Assembly: GCF_905220565.1 (NCBI RefSeq)
Contig: NC_059415.1
Span: 2,772,001-2,836,000, forward strand
Source: Melitaea cinxia
Taxonomy: Eukaryota > Arthropoda > Insecta > Lepidoptera > Nymphalidae
DNA length: 64,000 nt
Direction of reading: 5' to 3'
The notes beneath the pieces were generated by a model. That model was given only the letters and a program-made list of their open reading frames with translations, was not told the DNA's origin and did not search any database. A program made the position numbers and the translations under genes. Position 1 is the stretch's first letter. Each line of letters begins with the position of its first letter. Shown in pieces: positions 26,901 to 38,390 of this stretch.

Positions 26901-29900
26901 AAGTAAACAAATATATATTTTCACAAGTTTTCAAACTTTCACGTTCACTTTGAACACTTTTGACGAGTCATACTTCGATTTCCAATTTGAAACTGCCGAT
27001 ATTTCGGTGACGTTACAGACGCCATAGTCACGGGTGACTGAGTCGGAGTTTGAAAATCACTCTCAGTAGTCAGAATCTCAGTAGTAATTCCTGTACAATC
27101 AAAGACCTTTTTTGTCAGTAGGGTACCAGATTGTTTAACTATTCCTTACGCGATCTTGAATTTTACTGAATTTTCACATCGATTGGAAATTAATCTCTAA
27201 TTCCTCCCAAGAATTGCTTTAGGGCAATAACCCTTAAGAAAACATTATGCGTACCAAGAATCGCGAAGGTTTTTTAGTGTTTATGTTAGCAATCGGGTGG
27301 AATTATTAGCTTGCAATTTGCAAAAAATTTACGTTACCGTGCGATCGATTGTTTTAAACGATATTATATTGCTTAGCAAGTAGTAAACAAAATCCCATTG
27401 GAAACTAAAACTATTGGACCGATTTTAATAAAATTTGGTAGGTAGATAGCTGAAAATCTAGAAGAACACATAATTATAGTACTATTCATCTCGATATTTC
27501 CGCCTACTCGTAAACTACGCGGGAAGCTACGGGGGAAAACCGCACTACGCTAACGCAGCTACGAGTAGTATAAAATTATAAAAACAAATATCTTCGCGGG
27601 AAATAATTAGTTATGACATTTGGTATTAAGTATTGATTTACAGTACTACAAATGTAAAATTTCAAAATCGATTATTAAAAAGTTATTTGCCGTCGTCCTA
27701 CGTAATTACTGTTTTAAAGCACCGATACAAGTAATTAGTAGTACCTACACGGATTGCAAATATTAACTATTTTAAATTAATTATTTTCTTACCAGGAATG
27801 TGAACAATAAATACTTATTCAAATTATACAAACTTACTACAATTATATAATTTAAAATTTCTCGTTACATTGAAACAAGTATTTTAGATTGCTAATGACA
27901 TTAAATTGTAATGCTCCGTAAATAGTTACGTACCAAAATTTCAAAAATCATAACCAAATGTGAATCGGTAGGGCACAGCAGAAATATCCTGCTCAAAATA
28001 TGGAGCAGCCCGACTGGGGAAGTGCCTCGACCTTACAGAAGATCATAGCTAAATAATACTGTTTTCAAGCAGTGCTGTGTTCCTGTTGGTAAGTGAGGTG
28101 ACTAGAGCTCCTGGGGGAATTGGGGATAGGGTCGGCAACGCGCTTGCAATGCTTCTGGTATTGCAGGTGTCTATAAGCTACGGTAATCGCTTACCGTCAG
28201 GTGAGCCATACGCTTATTGCCGACCAAGTTATATAAAAAAATGATCATAGTGCTAGAACAATGTTACATGAAGTCGGTAATTCTTTTATTGCTTTTATTT
28301 CAGGTAATAAAACAGATCCCTCACGTCCAACTACACCGAAACCAGCGCCATCACCAGCCAAACGTATGTCAACTTATACTTTTTTGACATCTAAATAGTT
28401 AAATATACCTATATTGAGAAAATATTAAGTCAAAAAATGGGTAGGAAAAGTTGCAATGTAGGACAAAGACCTTTCCTTGAACTAATGGGAAGATTAATGG
28501 CCGTTCTTTTACCAAATTGGCAAATATCCAAATATCAGAATTTCATCCTATTCAAGAATAAATTCCAAATAGATTGAAAACACACACTATGCAGATGGGG
28601 CTACAACGTTTTTTTTTTGAGTTTACTAAGAATCGATTTTCATATAAGGTCCAAAAAATATGAGGAATGAAATCTACTGAACGAATGACCTCGTTACGTT
28701 TCTTGTCACGCAATTTATCGGAACTCAATTGGGTACCGATAGACGACGACGTTTTCTAATACCATCTATCGCCGATAGATGGCGTTATTTGATTCGTTTA
28801 TTTACCATTTGATATGGTATTAATGTTTTTCTTAGACTAGTAAACATTTTTGTTCGATTTAGACAGTCGTAGTCGATCTGAACTAGTAAACTCCAATCTT
28901 GCGTCGGGGCTAACACACACACTTTTGTCTTTCATCACAAGACGAACTTTTTAACTAAATTAATTCCATGTAAAAGTCAAGAGATATCCCACATTTAAAG
29001 TGAACTGGAAACGTGTAAGATATATAATTGAAAATTTATACTAATATTCTAACAATGAACAGTTTATTTGTTTTAACCCACTAATTTCAGGACTTACTGA
29101 TTCAAATTGTAAAATTATTTTTGTGTTCGTTAGTCCATTTCCCAAATAAGGCTATATAGCAACGAGAGTGGAGCCGCGGGGCACAGCTAGTATATATTAT
29201 TATGTCTTATTTTTCCTTAACAGCTGAACCCCCAGCAGACCCAGCGACGGCGCCAATCAAACCAAACCAAGACACTGTTATAGAAATCAACGTCAATAAT
29301 GAAGTCCTCGGAATAGCCTTACTTGGTGGAAGCGATACGTTTGTTAATGTAAGTCCATATCGTCTACTTAGAATATAGTACTGAAATGTAATTGCAGGTT
29401 ATCAAGGAACTTTCTCCGGAATCTATGGAAATGAAATGCTTTTTGGGGACCTTTTTTTTAAGACTTCTTTAAATCTAAGTAGATTTAAATTGCTGAATCC
29501 TACAAACTTTCGTCTACGTAAACCTTCTTATGGTTTTTCTTTTCTTTTTTTCTGCATCATTTAATAGTTTTTAAGGATTATATTCGTATTACCATCTCCT
29601 TTTTTTTCATTTAATCTAATCAATTTAAATCTGTAATAATATTCCATTTTGTAAACCTTCCAATTATTGTCCAGGGTCCAGCAGCTGTGATACTGGAAAT
29701 ATACAAGAACGGCGCAGTAGCCAAAGACGGTAGATTAAAAGTTGGCGATCAGATCAGAGACTGCAATGGTATAGCGATCAACAAGGATATGACGTATGAG
29801 AGAGTTTGTCTGTCGATCAAACTGAGAGTGGCAAAGGTTAGTACCGTACAAAAAGTAGAAAGTTCTTTATTTGATAGATATATAATAGAATATTATTTTA

Positions 29901-31762
29901 ATTGAAAACTAGTTTTAGAAATAATTCTGTACTATAAAGGACTCTGTTGCAGTCAAAACTCTTAACCAGTCAAAAGCACTATTGACTAGCAAAATCAGTC
30001 AGAAGTACTTTTGACCATTTGCTTTAGTCAATAATACTTTTGACTAAAATAACAGTTAAAAGTACTTTTGCCCAATGGAGCTGGTTAAAAGTACTTTTGA
30101 CTAAATGATTCCGTCAAAAGTGATTTTGATTGGTTGTATCAGTCAAAACTCTTAAAAAGTTAAGGTGGTCGATAAAAATAACGACAAACGCACATATAAA
30201 CTTTTATATTATTCATTATTAGTGGAGAACGTGCTGATATTAGAACAAAAATGAGTGACTACGAAAAGAAAGAAGGCATTTTGCAAAGAATTTTAGCGAT
30301 GGAAGACATGAAAGATAGTCATTTCAATGTGATGACAAAGAAAAAATTGAAAAGTTTGCAATGGATGTGGAAGACGCGAAATTTAATGAAAAGGAAACAC
30401 CATTACAGTACAGTAGACTACAACGCTTTAACACATTGAAGTTTGTGGTATAAAAAAATTAGTTACAAACACAGAACCTGTCAAATATTTTTGCCGGCTG
30501 AGCATGGTGGTTGCAATAGACTTAAGAATGAAACGGCAAAAAAGTACGCTAATGTTACAAAAGAAATGATCAATATATATTTATCAATGTGCGAAGTATG
30601 CCAAAGGAAGAAAAGCAAGAAAAGGATGGGTCAGGTTTAGAAACCGATCCTGCACACTGAAATGAACAGCCGCTGCCAAGTCGATCTGATTGACATGCAG
30701 TCCCAAGAAGATCGCGGGCATAAATTTATTATGGTTTATCAGGATCTTTTGACTAAATTTATTCACATCTAACGAGTTAATAGTGCTTTTGACTGACGCT
30801 TTTTTGCACTTAAAACTACTTTTGACGGAGAGCGTCAGTCAAAAGAATTTTTAACCGCGAATTTGCAGTCAAAAGTACTAATAACCAATAATTTTCAGTC
30901 AAAACCACTTTTGACCAACTTGTCCAGTCAAAAGTACTTTTGACTGATTTCGCTAGTCAATAGTACTTTTGACTGGTTAAGAGTTCTGACTGCAACAACT
31001 CTAACACAATAGGCTCATGCATTAAGTAATAATTTTAATTATAAAATATACAGTGTATAGTTTTGTTTTCCAGTTTATAAAGGGAGCACTTTATTATATG
31101 CTAAAAATAAATATATAACATTCCAGATGAAAATGACAGTCTACCGACCTGATCCTTTACAGTACGAAGAAATAGAAACAGAGTTAACAAAGAAGTCTGG
31201 AAGACCGTTAGGACTTCACTGCATTGCACCGATTGAGGGTCCTGGAGTATATATTGGAGAATTGGTAAATAGTTAACTTACACTAATTTTAAAACTATAT
31301 GTTAGAGCAGTTTATAATTTTTTTAAATATTAGTAAAATATCATATTTGTAATGCAATAGCCATAAAAATATCGTACTATATTGTACTTAAAGGCCCATT
31401 GTAAGCGCTAATTTTGTTTATTATTTTGAGTTTTTTCCCTATTCTTCTCTGCAGAATCTATTTTTATATTTAATCAAAACCTTTTTATGTGAAGCGTACT
31501 TTAAAAATTTTCGATTTTGATTTTGCCTGTAATGTGGAATAAATTTCCTAAGTAAACTAGCGACGTATAATATTTTATCTTATTACAGCTCCCAGGATCC
31601 GCAGCTGAAGTGGATGGAAAACTGCAAAGAGGTGATTTCATAGTAGCAGTTGACGGTAAAGACGTATCAACACTCGAGCCGATAGCCATCGCCGCCATCT
31701 TGAAGTTGTGTAACAACAAAACCAACATTAAAGTTAAACGATTCAAAATAGTCCCTAGATAA
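20933..31762 (+). CDS. Gene 1: multi-PDZ scaffold protein (MUPP1/Patj/INAD class), 5'-incomplete
   Basis: Nine exons join without a frame break: 20933-20986, 24190-24291, 24702-24773, 25965-26058, 28304-28363, 29224-29348, 29675-29836, 31127-31264 and 31589-31762 (981 bases, 326 residues plus TAA). All have AG/GT borders. Three PDZ domains are visible. PDZ-a (exons 1-4) has the carboxylate loop GLGI. PDZ-b (exons 6-7 into 8) has LGIALLGG. PDZ-c (exons 8-9) has PLGL and the core KLQRGDFIVAVDGKDV. PDZ-a and PDZ-b are separated by a Ser/Pro/Lys linker, whereas PDZ-b and PDZ-c nearly touch. Family knowledge: such proteins cluster membrane receptors, channels and signalling enzymes at junctions or, for INAD, in photoreceptors by binding C-terminal tails. 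A close PDZ pair at the C-terminus recalls the INAD PDZ4-5 supramodule, but Patj or MUPP1 origin is not excluded. The first exon begins in phase 0 without a convincing ATG, so 5' exons lie upstream. Gene 2 is its paralogue. Confidence 0.88.
20987..23812. other. Gene 1 intron
   Basis: AT-rich, one LINE tail and a short TA run at about 21725; no exon. Confidence 0.55.
21870..21965 (+). repeat. LINE tail with aataaa repeats
   Basis: Diverged copy, aaggttggctggtagagaac, with a caataaataaataaa end. Confidence 0.55.
23813..24141 (+). repeat. Family C repeat in gene 1 intron
   Basis: Full-length copy ending about 48 bases before the exon at 24190. Confidence 0.8.
24190..24291 (+). CDS. Gene 1 exon: PDZ-a carboxylate-binding loop
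   Basis: Thirty-four codons, phase 0-0, acceptor ttttccag and donor CAG/gtacgc. It encodes GPSGLGIMIIEG followed by GIFVSDLQEGSAAEQ, the GLGF-type loop and the conserved G-I-F/Y-V-x-x-L-x-x-G-S-A-A strand of PDZ domains. Confidence 0.9.
24505..24675 (+). repeat. Family I repeat in gene 1 intron
   Basis: Same element as at 2.3 kb, ending in ttgattttgatttta 27 bases before exon 24702. Confidence 0.7.
24702..24773 (+). CDS. Gene 1 exon: PDZ-a core
   Basis: Twenty-four codons, phase 0-0, acceptor gatttcag and donor GCC/gtaagt. It encodes AGLNIGDMILAVNRDSLL, the G-D-x-I-L-x-V-N signature of PDZ domains. It lies just downstream of a repeat copy ending at about 24670. Confidence 0.9.
24925..25110 (+). 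repeat. Family J SINE in gene 1 intron
   Basis: Contains aggttcgatccccgctcacg and the cctactgggggatg end. Confidence 0.7.
25155..25215. repeat. tRNA-like SINE fragment
   Basis: gcgttggcacaacgattgca followed by gtaggaatcgaacccacga: an A-box-like and B-box-like pair, too degenerate for a tRNA gene. Confidence 0.45.
25965..26058 (+). CDS. Gene 1 exon: end of PDZ-a and start of linker
   Basis: Thirty-one codons plus one base (phase 0 in, phase 1 out), acceptor attacag and donor TCTG/gtaagt. It encodes AAKLKQTEGVVILTVCSPN, the last helix and strand of PDZ-a, then an acidic Ser-rich linker. The phase-1 exit is the phase used by the mini-exon that follows and by the whole array in gene 2. Confidence 0.88.
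26296..26712 (+). repeat. Family F repeat in gene 1 intron
   Basis: Starts accgacttcaaaaaaaggag and ends near tcgtttgcctgcaaacac. An inverted partner lies in gene 2. Confidence 0.75.
27966..28240 (+). repeat. Family B repeat in gene 1 intron
   Basis: Full-length copy ending about 60 bases before the gene 1 mini-exon acceptor. Confidence 0.8.
28304..28363 (+). CDS. Gene 1 mini-exon: Ser/Pro/Lys linker
   Basis: Sixty bases, phase 1-1, acceptor tatttcag and donor AAAC/gtatgt. It encodes NKTDPSRPTTPKPAPSPAK and ends in S-P-A-K at the donor. It is the only exon of this type in gene 1 and matches the ten mini-exons of gene 2 in size, phase, peptide style and donor sequence. Confidence 0.85.
28540..28930. 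repeat. Copy of the 36.4-37.5 kb repeat in gene 1 intron
   Basis: Opposite orientation to the copy at 36.4-37.5 kb; shares tgaacgaatgacctcgttac and the atagatggcgttatttgatt block. Confidence 0.6.
29100..29192 (-). repeat. Fragment of family A repeat in gene 1 intron
   Basis: Ends gagccgcggggcacagctag. Confidence 0.5.
29224..29348 (+). CDS. Gene 1 exon: start of PDZ-b
   Basis: Phase 1 in, phase 0 out, acceptor ccttaacag and donor AAT/gtaagt. It encodes EPPADPATAPIKPNQDTVIE then NNEVLGIALLGGSDTFVN. The first part aligns with the end of the acidic repeat in gene 2 exon 12; the rest is the PDZ-b loop. Confidence 0.9.
29675..29836 (+). CDS. Gene 1 exon: PDZ-b core
   Basis: Fifty-four codons, phase 0-0, acceptor tgtccag and donor AAG/gttagt. 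It encodes GPAAVILEIYKNGAVAKDG, then RLKVGDQIRDCNGIAI and the second helix. This is the exon most similar to its gene 2 counterpart (51307-51474). Confidence 0.93.
29945..30997 (+). mobile_element. Ginger-like DNA transposon remnant in gene 1 intron
   Basis: It starts TGTTGCAGTC and ends GACTGCAACA, with inverted terminal repeats of about 70 bases and few mismatches. The 4-base sequence actc is duplicated on both sides (29941-29944 and 30998-31001). Inside each end are several copies of the palindrome-like gtcaaaagtacttttgac. The centre encodes an integrase fragment. Size is 1053 bases, so it is internally deleted. Confidence 0.85.
30251..30772 (+). pseudogene. Broken integrase of the Ginger/KRBA2-like type
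   Basis: One frame from ATG 30251 to TAA 30770-30772 has two internal stops (30437-30439 and 30638-30640). It shows AEHGGCNRLKNE, then MCEVCQRKKSKKRMGQV (C-x2-C zinc-binding end), then MNSRCQVDLIDMQSQEDRGH and MVYQDLLTKF, the start of the DDE core with its first Asp. The rest of the catalytic core is missing. The style matches integrases of Ginger DNA transposons and their host-derived relatives. Confidence 0.75.
31127..31264 (+). CDS. Gene 1 exon: PDZ-b end and PDZ-c start
   Basis: Forty-six codons, phase 0-0, acceptor attccag and donor TTG/gtaaat. It encodes MTVYRPDPLQYEEIE, then KSGRPLGLHCIAP and GPGVYIGEL. By hand count about 32 of 46 residues match gene 2 exon 52215-52352. PDZ-b and PDZ-c are therefore joined by a very short stretch. 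Confidence 0.92.
31589..31762 (+). CDS. Gene 1 last exon: PDZ-c core and stop
   Basis: Fifty-seven codons plus TAA, acceptor attacag. It encodes LPGSAAEVDGKLQRGDF, IVAVDGKDVSTLEP, a helix and the strand INIKVKRFK-like end before VPR-stop. The poly(A) signal is at 31838-31843. Confidence 0.92.
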   Translation, partial: LPGSAAEVDGKLQRGDFIVAVDGKDVSTLEPIAIAAILKLCNNKTNIKVKRFKIVPR

Positions 31763-31837
31763 TTGTGATAAGGTTCAAATTGGAAAAGAAATGGTTGAAA
31801 ACTAGGTTTGTTAAAAGATCAAAAGGAAATGTACTGA

Positions 31838-31843
31838 AATAAA
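31838..31843 (+). terminator. Gene 1 poly(A) signal AATAAA
   Basis: A canonical AATAAA lies 76 bases after the gene 1 stop codon. The paralogous gene 2 has the same signal at a similar distance from its stop. Confidence 0.75.
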
Positions 31844-32049
31844 GGAATTCATGAGTTTTATTAAGTTGTTTAGTTTGATTTATTTATTGACTTTCTTATG
31901 AATGTCTGTGGACTCATTAAGAGCTGCCATCTTGAAATATGTAATAACAAAATGGCCGCCGTTTAAAATAAATAAAATGTACAATTTGAAGATTGAAGAT
32001 CTTCATTTGATTTTTTTTAATATGTACGATTTTATTTTTCTGTTACCCA

Positions 32050-32235
32050 CACATGAGGAATTCTAAACATTTTTGAATATCATATCAAAAACGGTTCGCT
32101 TAAACCGAAAATAAAATCATCATATCAAAAGTTTCGATCTAGTGGGTACATCCCCGACACGGTCAGTCGGAGACGCGGGTTCGATCCCCGCTGGAGCGGT
32201 CAATTTTTGATATGATATTCAAAAATGACTTTTTT
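32050..32235. repeat. tRNA-like element with inverted repeat, after gene 1
   Basis: tttttgaatatcatatcaaa near 32073 and its complement near 32205 flank a tRNA-like core (gacgcgggttcgatccccgc). Related tRNA-like elements are at 42675-42785 and 43945-44110. Confidence 0.6.
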
Positions 32236-35200
32236 TGTCTCGATTGCCTTTATTTAAATTTTATAGGGATCAATATTGGAAGTAATTTAAAATTTAAATA
32301 TCTCCTTCGAATATTTTTATTATTGTAGAAAATATAAACTGTAAAGGTATTTGTCAACAAAGTCACTGTAATAAAAAAATCACGATGACATTGATTCAGT
32401 TTCTAAGTAGAAAGGATGATATGTGAAAATAGAGAAGCGACATCTTCCCAGTTAAAAATAATAGCAAATACTAGCATAAAATAAATTAGAGACTTCCATT
32501 AAAAAACAAAAAGTTTAAACAGAATATGTAGTCTGTGGTCTTTAAAGATAAAAAAAAAGTTAAATAAGTTTGGTTTTGATATTAGACTTTTTTCTATAAA
32601 ATATAATTTTCAATAAAAAAAGACAACCAAGTATTCGTCACTGGGATTTTTTTCAACTTTTTTTTGCATATAAAATTTTGTAAAACTAATTTTTCACACA
32701 TAATAAATTTAAATTTGCATAAAAATACTTTTATTTGATCCAGAGGTTAAGATCGTGAAGTGACTAGACAATAAGACTTTTGAATAACTAATTATTATTA
32801 GTGTTTTTAAATAATATTTTGATGAAACTCAACGATTTATAAATTAAAATTGCATATTAATAATTTAAAAATATTTATTATCTTTATCGGAATTAAGTAA
32901 AATATGCGTTTAAAAAAATAAGAAATAAATTTAAAATTGTGTATTTAAGTATTTTATTGAAAACTTTTTTTTCAAATACAAATTAGTTGTCAAATATCAA
33001 AACAGTTTTTGGATGGACGTTATGTATGTGCTTGTATGTAGTAAAGTATGAAGATTCAGTATTTATGATTTAATAGAACTGAAACTATTATAATTATTGA
33101 ATTAGTTTTAATCTATAGTTAAAATAGGCCGATATGACCCTTAATTCTTAGTAATTGTAAAGATTATTTCATTATTTTATTACAATTTTCATTAATTTAG
33201 TTACTGGCAAGTTACCAATTTTTTTTTAATTTTTAATTAAATTTTTTTAAAACTTTTTTAACTGAGTTACATGTACTATCAATCTGTAAAAACTAATAAT
33301 TCTGATTAAGTAGATAAAGTGAAGCCTAAATTAGTTACATACATACAAAAATAATTAACAATATATTAGTACTTTAAACTTAATTGTTAACAAGCATACA
33401 ATACAATAGATATTAATACATTACCAATATCTGTTATAGACGTTCTTAAATTATCAAAAGTTATTAAAAAAAATTGTAAGCATTTTTCATTTATTTAAAG
33501 TATTGTAAACACATTTATGCTACTGCATTTTGTAACAAAAACAATAAAAATATGTTTTTTTTTTTTAATAAACAATTAAGTTTTATTTAAGAAGCGAATA
33601 ACTTGCCAGTTATATGAACACATTTTTTTTTTGTGAAAACAACCTTAGTCCCCTATATGAAAAATAATTGGTCGTTTTATCTATGATATAATTAGTCCAA
33701 TACCGTGCTCTGTAATAGAATGCTAGCATACCTCTAAATAAGTACATAATATAGCCTAAATATTTAAGAATTTTGTAATATTCGTATGCATTTTCTCATG
33801 TAGATTATATAATATTTCAATTATTTTATTTAAATTATAGTAAAGAATTGTTATCAGGACTGCATAGCTTATATAATTATAGTATTATAAAATATAATGT
33901 ACACAATTGCGAAGTGATTTTATTCTGCAATGAAAACATTAGTTTTGCAATTATAAAAAAAAAAATTATTAGTACTGGTTTATTATGTGACTTTTAACAT
34001 TATATAGCTTTATAGTAAGATTAGAAATATAATTTTTAGTTGATTTAAAATATATTTGTGGCTGTTGTAAAGTATTCAACTGATTTTACCTAAAAAAATA
34101 ACAAAGATTAGGAGGTACTTTTGAACAGTTTTCATCTAAACTTTAACTTTTTAATAAAACTCAACAGCTTTTTCTTAAGATTGGAGCCAATTTTTTCTTA
34201 AATAATAATGGAAATTTGTGCTTATTAAAAAAATACATTAAAGATAAAGGTTTGTTTTTCAAATGTTATCGTATGATGAGTTGAATAATTTTGAAAACTA
34301 CCTTCTAATACGAGTATATGACATTTTTGTTTGTATCTATTGTACGTCATTAATCCAAAATGGCGAATATTAGTAAAATTAAAAAAGTAGCATCTGTCAG
34401 ATGTACTGTCAGTTCAATTTGAGTAGTTAATTTCTTTTTTTTTTGTAAATATTATGTTATGTAGGTTTGATCTATTAGAATTTTTTGGTCTGATCTATCA
34501 GAATTAGATATTTAGTTATAAAATAAAAATAGTATTAGTTAATAAATATGCGAATGTAAATAAAACTTCGCAAAGAAAAAAATGAATCGCGTAGCATTAT
34601 TCTAAAGAATGTAAAGTGTAAAAAGCCCTAAGCCTAATCCCTTCTTCACTTTTTGTCAAATTAGAATATTTCTCGTACATTTATAAGAAAAAAAAAAATA
34701 GTGTATAAATATGAAATAATCGAAATTATAAAAATTTATTTCAATCAATATAATTTTATATAGCAAATTATTTTTATTTATTATAATTTCTATTTGTCTA
34801 TGGATCTGCTATCGAATTTTATTTTTAATAAATTGAATGGTACTTAATTATCGTAAATAAAATATATAATAATTCATTAATATGAAGAAACATTGGCCTG
34901 TCAACGATCTACGCACAAAAGAAGTTATACTATAATAAATATTAATAGAAAAAAAGCATCTGAAAAACAGAATTTACAAATTGTATTTTACGTTTGCGTT
35001 AAAAATTTAAATTACAATTGAAGTCACTAAAATGCTATAATATTTCATTTAATATTTAACTATAAAAATATGTATATGAGTTATTTTTCTTTGTGTAGTT
35101 AAGCATCAATGAAAGGCCAAAAAATTACGTTATCTATCCGGCTGAAATATAAAATAGGCTAAAATTTAACAACTTTTAGTAGCGCAACTATTGCCGTGTC

Positions 35201-35739
35201 ATATTATTGTACTCGTAATGTATTCATAATAGCGTCAATGTTGGTTACTTCTTTGTAATTTGAAGTCTTTGTAAAAGTTGAAATCATTGCATAAGTTGCG
35301 CTACCAATCGCTTGCTATCCTATAGTAAGATTTGATTGTATGCTAATAATTATTATTATATAAAATAATTAAGAACATTTAGTACATAAAATAGTACGTA
35401 GCGATAGAATTTCAATTTTTTTTAGAAAATTTTAACGATTCCGTAACGTGTAAAACCAATATTTCTTATAATGTTTACAATTGGTTTTAAAATATACCGT
35501 TATTTAAATTGTATAGCAAAATGTAAAAGAGTTGTATGGTATAGAAATTCTGTAATAAATTGTGCGCTTTTTTTCAATCGTCTTTCATTCACCATAACAT
35601 TTTTTAAGATCCATTTAAATTAATCTATAAATACATATAATAAAATGGTAGGAAAGTCAAAACTGTACATTGAATAATTTTTTTTAAAGAATACTTGTGA
35701 TCTACAATTGACACAGAAGCCAAAAATATAGTTTTAAGA

Positions 35740-36082
35740 ATTTTTGTCTGTTTGTCTCTAGGTATGTCCGGGGAAACTCAAAAAATACTACATGGATTTA
35801 TTTCAAATTTACGAATTTGATTATTTACGAATATTATTAAGAAGTCGGGTCAACATATAGGCTATATATTATCACGCTATCACCTACGGGGAACGAGCAG
35901 TGAACCTTTATTTCTTCAACGCATTCTGTAACAACGTGTAATCTAACGACGCATATTTGAATGTTGTTGTTATTATGTTAATAACCATATCATATAGCTA
36001 ACTTTACACTATAAATAAAGATATTCTGTAGTATATTTAGTATCAGCATTGCAACCGTGTGAAGCCGGAGCGGGTCGCTAGT
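35740..36082 (-). repeat. Copy of the repeat seen at 8.4 kb
   Basis: Ends gtgaagccggagcgggtcgc followed by tagta. Confidence 0.6.
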
Positions 36083-36374
36083 ATTTTATAAAAAGATACT
36101 TTAAATTTTATTTATATAATTAACATTTTATTTCCCATTTGAAATTATAGAAAGAAAAAAACAATAATCTAACATCAAAATAAATAATTATATAGCGCAG
36201 TCGCTTATCATTAATAGTGATCTCATTTAAAAAAAATTACACATTTTACTCTCTTTCCCCCCTCCGATACTGACCGCTAGCATTAATCAAACAAATACAG
36301 CACACCGATTACATTAAAAAGCAGACTTAACGTTTACGTTCCACTTAAATGTGTATGTACATAAACTTAATATC

Positions 36375-37510
36375 GTCTAAAAAGTGTGTGTCAGCTCCGA
36401 CGCAGGACTGGAGTTTATTCCTTCAGATCGACTGTCTAAATAGGCACAAAAAAGGCTTAGTGCTCCAGCAGACATACAATTGTAAGTTGGCCGACTAAAT
36501 CGCAGAGTATACTAATAGGTATAGTGACATATGCTAGCCCGCACATCTTCTCCAACTAAATTAACTAATTAATTGGATACTGATCGCATCAGAATCGAAA
36601 TTCACTTCCGATCGACGTACAATTAAAAAGTTGTCCAACTGTTCGTTAGCACGGTTACCTTATACAAGCTTGCTGACTATCCAACTTAGTTGGTCAGTCG
36701 CACGGCAAAATGGAAGACGACTACACGTGTGCGCGTGATTTCCCTACGCCCGGATCTTCGTCGACGGGTACGACGTCTGCGTCCCGATCAGTTGTTGCAA
36801 ACGAAAAAGTAGAAAAACTTATAGATGAACCTTAATTTAAAAAAATAGCATGTTTTAGAAATAAAATAGGACATGGGTTTCAAAAGCCCGTGGATATATA
36901 TTAATTATTAAAATTAAAAAAAAAACATTTTTTCCACGGCTATAGCGACTCAGAAAGGTGTGTCCTGTTTGATTATTGCTGGCCCAATTAGATATACGAG
37001 CTCATCAAAAGACGAAATACTCATTCTGTAGTATGAAAAAAAATTATCTGGATAACATCTGAGTTTAGAATGCAATGTATGATGATCCCATATTCTAATC
37101 TATTACTTAATATAGGGTGCACCCAAAATGTTCTGTATTGTTTTCGTCTTCTTTTTATTATTAGAGCAATTAGAGCGTTTTTTTCCGCATTTTCATGCAC
37201 ACGCACCGCGCTAGCAACACTGTCACTGATTAAATCGGACATTCTGCGGCTAACCAACCAACAATATAAATTTTGATCAACTAAATTGTAAAATTACACA
37301 ATTTATTTAGTCGGCCAACTTACTAGTCTAAGAAAAAGATTAATACCATATCAAATGGTAAATACACGAATCAAATAATGCTATCTATCGGAACCCAACA
37401 GGGTTGATGGCGTTATTGAAAAATGTCGTAACGCCATCTGATGGCGTAAACAAAAACGTAACGAGGTCATTCGTTCAGTAGATTTTACATCATATTTTTT
37501 CATACCGCGG
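36375..37510. repeat. Older repeat hosting the Harbinger insertion
   Basis: Flanks of the Harbinger element (36375-36445 and 37320-37510) match, in reverse, parts of 28540-28930 without the insertion: the cgcaggactggagttt block and the accatatcaaatggtaaata block. Confidence 0.6.
36482..37323. mobile_element. Deleted PIF/Harbinger element
   Basis: Inverted ends gtaagttggccgactaaat (36482) and its complement ending at 37323. Inside, the plus strand from 36711 encodes MEDDYTCARDFPTPGSSS to VVANEKVEKLID, like the start of the DNA-binding (MADF/Myb-like) partner. The minus strand 37257-37021 encodes RRKQYRTFWVHPIL, a transposase N-terminal motif. Both are truncated, so it cannot move itself. Confidence 0.7.
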
Positions 37511-38291
37511 GCCTAATTTGAAAAATGATTCTTGCTTAGTTATTATAATAATACGTATTTTTTTAGTTTACCCCTTAAGCCTATTTGCTTGTAGCATTTG
37601 AACTGGTGTTAGGAATCCATCGAAAAAAGTTATAATCAAATTCATCTCAATCATTACCATTCTCTGGGTATACAAAAAATAAAATCAATGTTTGTGTTCT
37701 TTGATCGAAAAAAATAATATACAAAAAATATATGACCATGACATAAGACAGTAACATGAAGAACAATTTATTGCCTGGACGTAATATAGTATATTACGAG
37801 TAAAGGAAAGACAAAATTTTGATATAACTAATTATAACGACAATTTTGTACCTACTAAACAGTAAATACGTCTTAAAATATTTGTAACATTACATTCGAA
37901 TAAATATAAGTACTCCTTATTTATTTTACATCATGTAAAATATTACAACTTATGTATATTATAATGAAACATCATTTCAGATTTTATTGCAGCTTCTTAG
38001 GTTTTTTTAGATGCCCATTTGCAGAATGAGTCCGTGATAAAAGTTATTATTATTATAGATTTAAGGGTTATTCATTTACTATATATTTAAGGTACATTTA
38101 CATCTATTTAAGGGTTAGGTCATTTACTATCTAAAATTCGTTAATCTTTATCTAACGAGTGTGTGTAAATAATTATTATTTTACTAATATAAAATATTTC
38201 AGCCATATCATTATTGCCATTAATAAAGGCTCCAGAAAATAAATAATTATTGCAAGGGCAATAGACTAAAGCACGGTTATAAAGGCTCGTG

Positions 38292-38319
38292 TATAAAAGC
38301 TATTGAGGGTATTCATCAG
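38292..38319 (+). promoter_or_regulatory. Gene 2 core promoter: TATA box and initiator
   Basis: TATAAAA at 38292-38298 is followed at 38316-38319 by TCAG, an arthropod initiator-like site; the spacing (about 26 bases from TATA start to the A) is slightly short but workable. The leader from there to the ATG at 38391 has no upstream ATG, and the start context is caaaATGG, like the insect consensus. Gene 1 has no TATA at the matching place, so this promoter appears to be specific to the duplicate. Confidence 0.55.
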
Positions 38320-38390
38320 ACTACATTTTACTCCGACACAAGAGTTTTATATTTTTAAACTTTTCTTTAAATAATAACTAAAGGATCAAA

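Larger units (their letters stand above)
31863..36374. other. Intergenic, AT-rich
   Basis: Between gene 1 and gene 2. Apart from the tRNA-like element and one repeat it holds only long A/T runs, with no frame of note. Confidence 0.6.
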
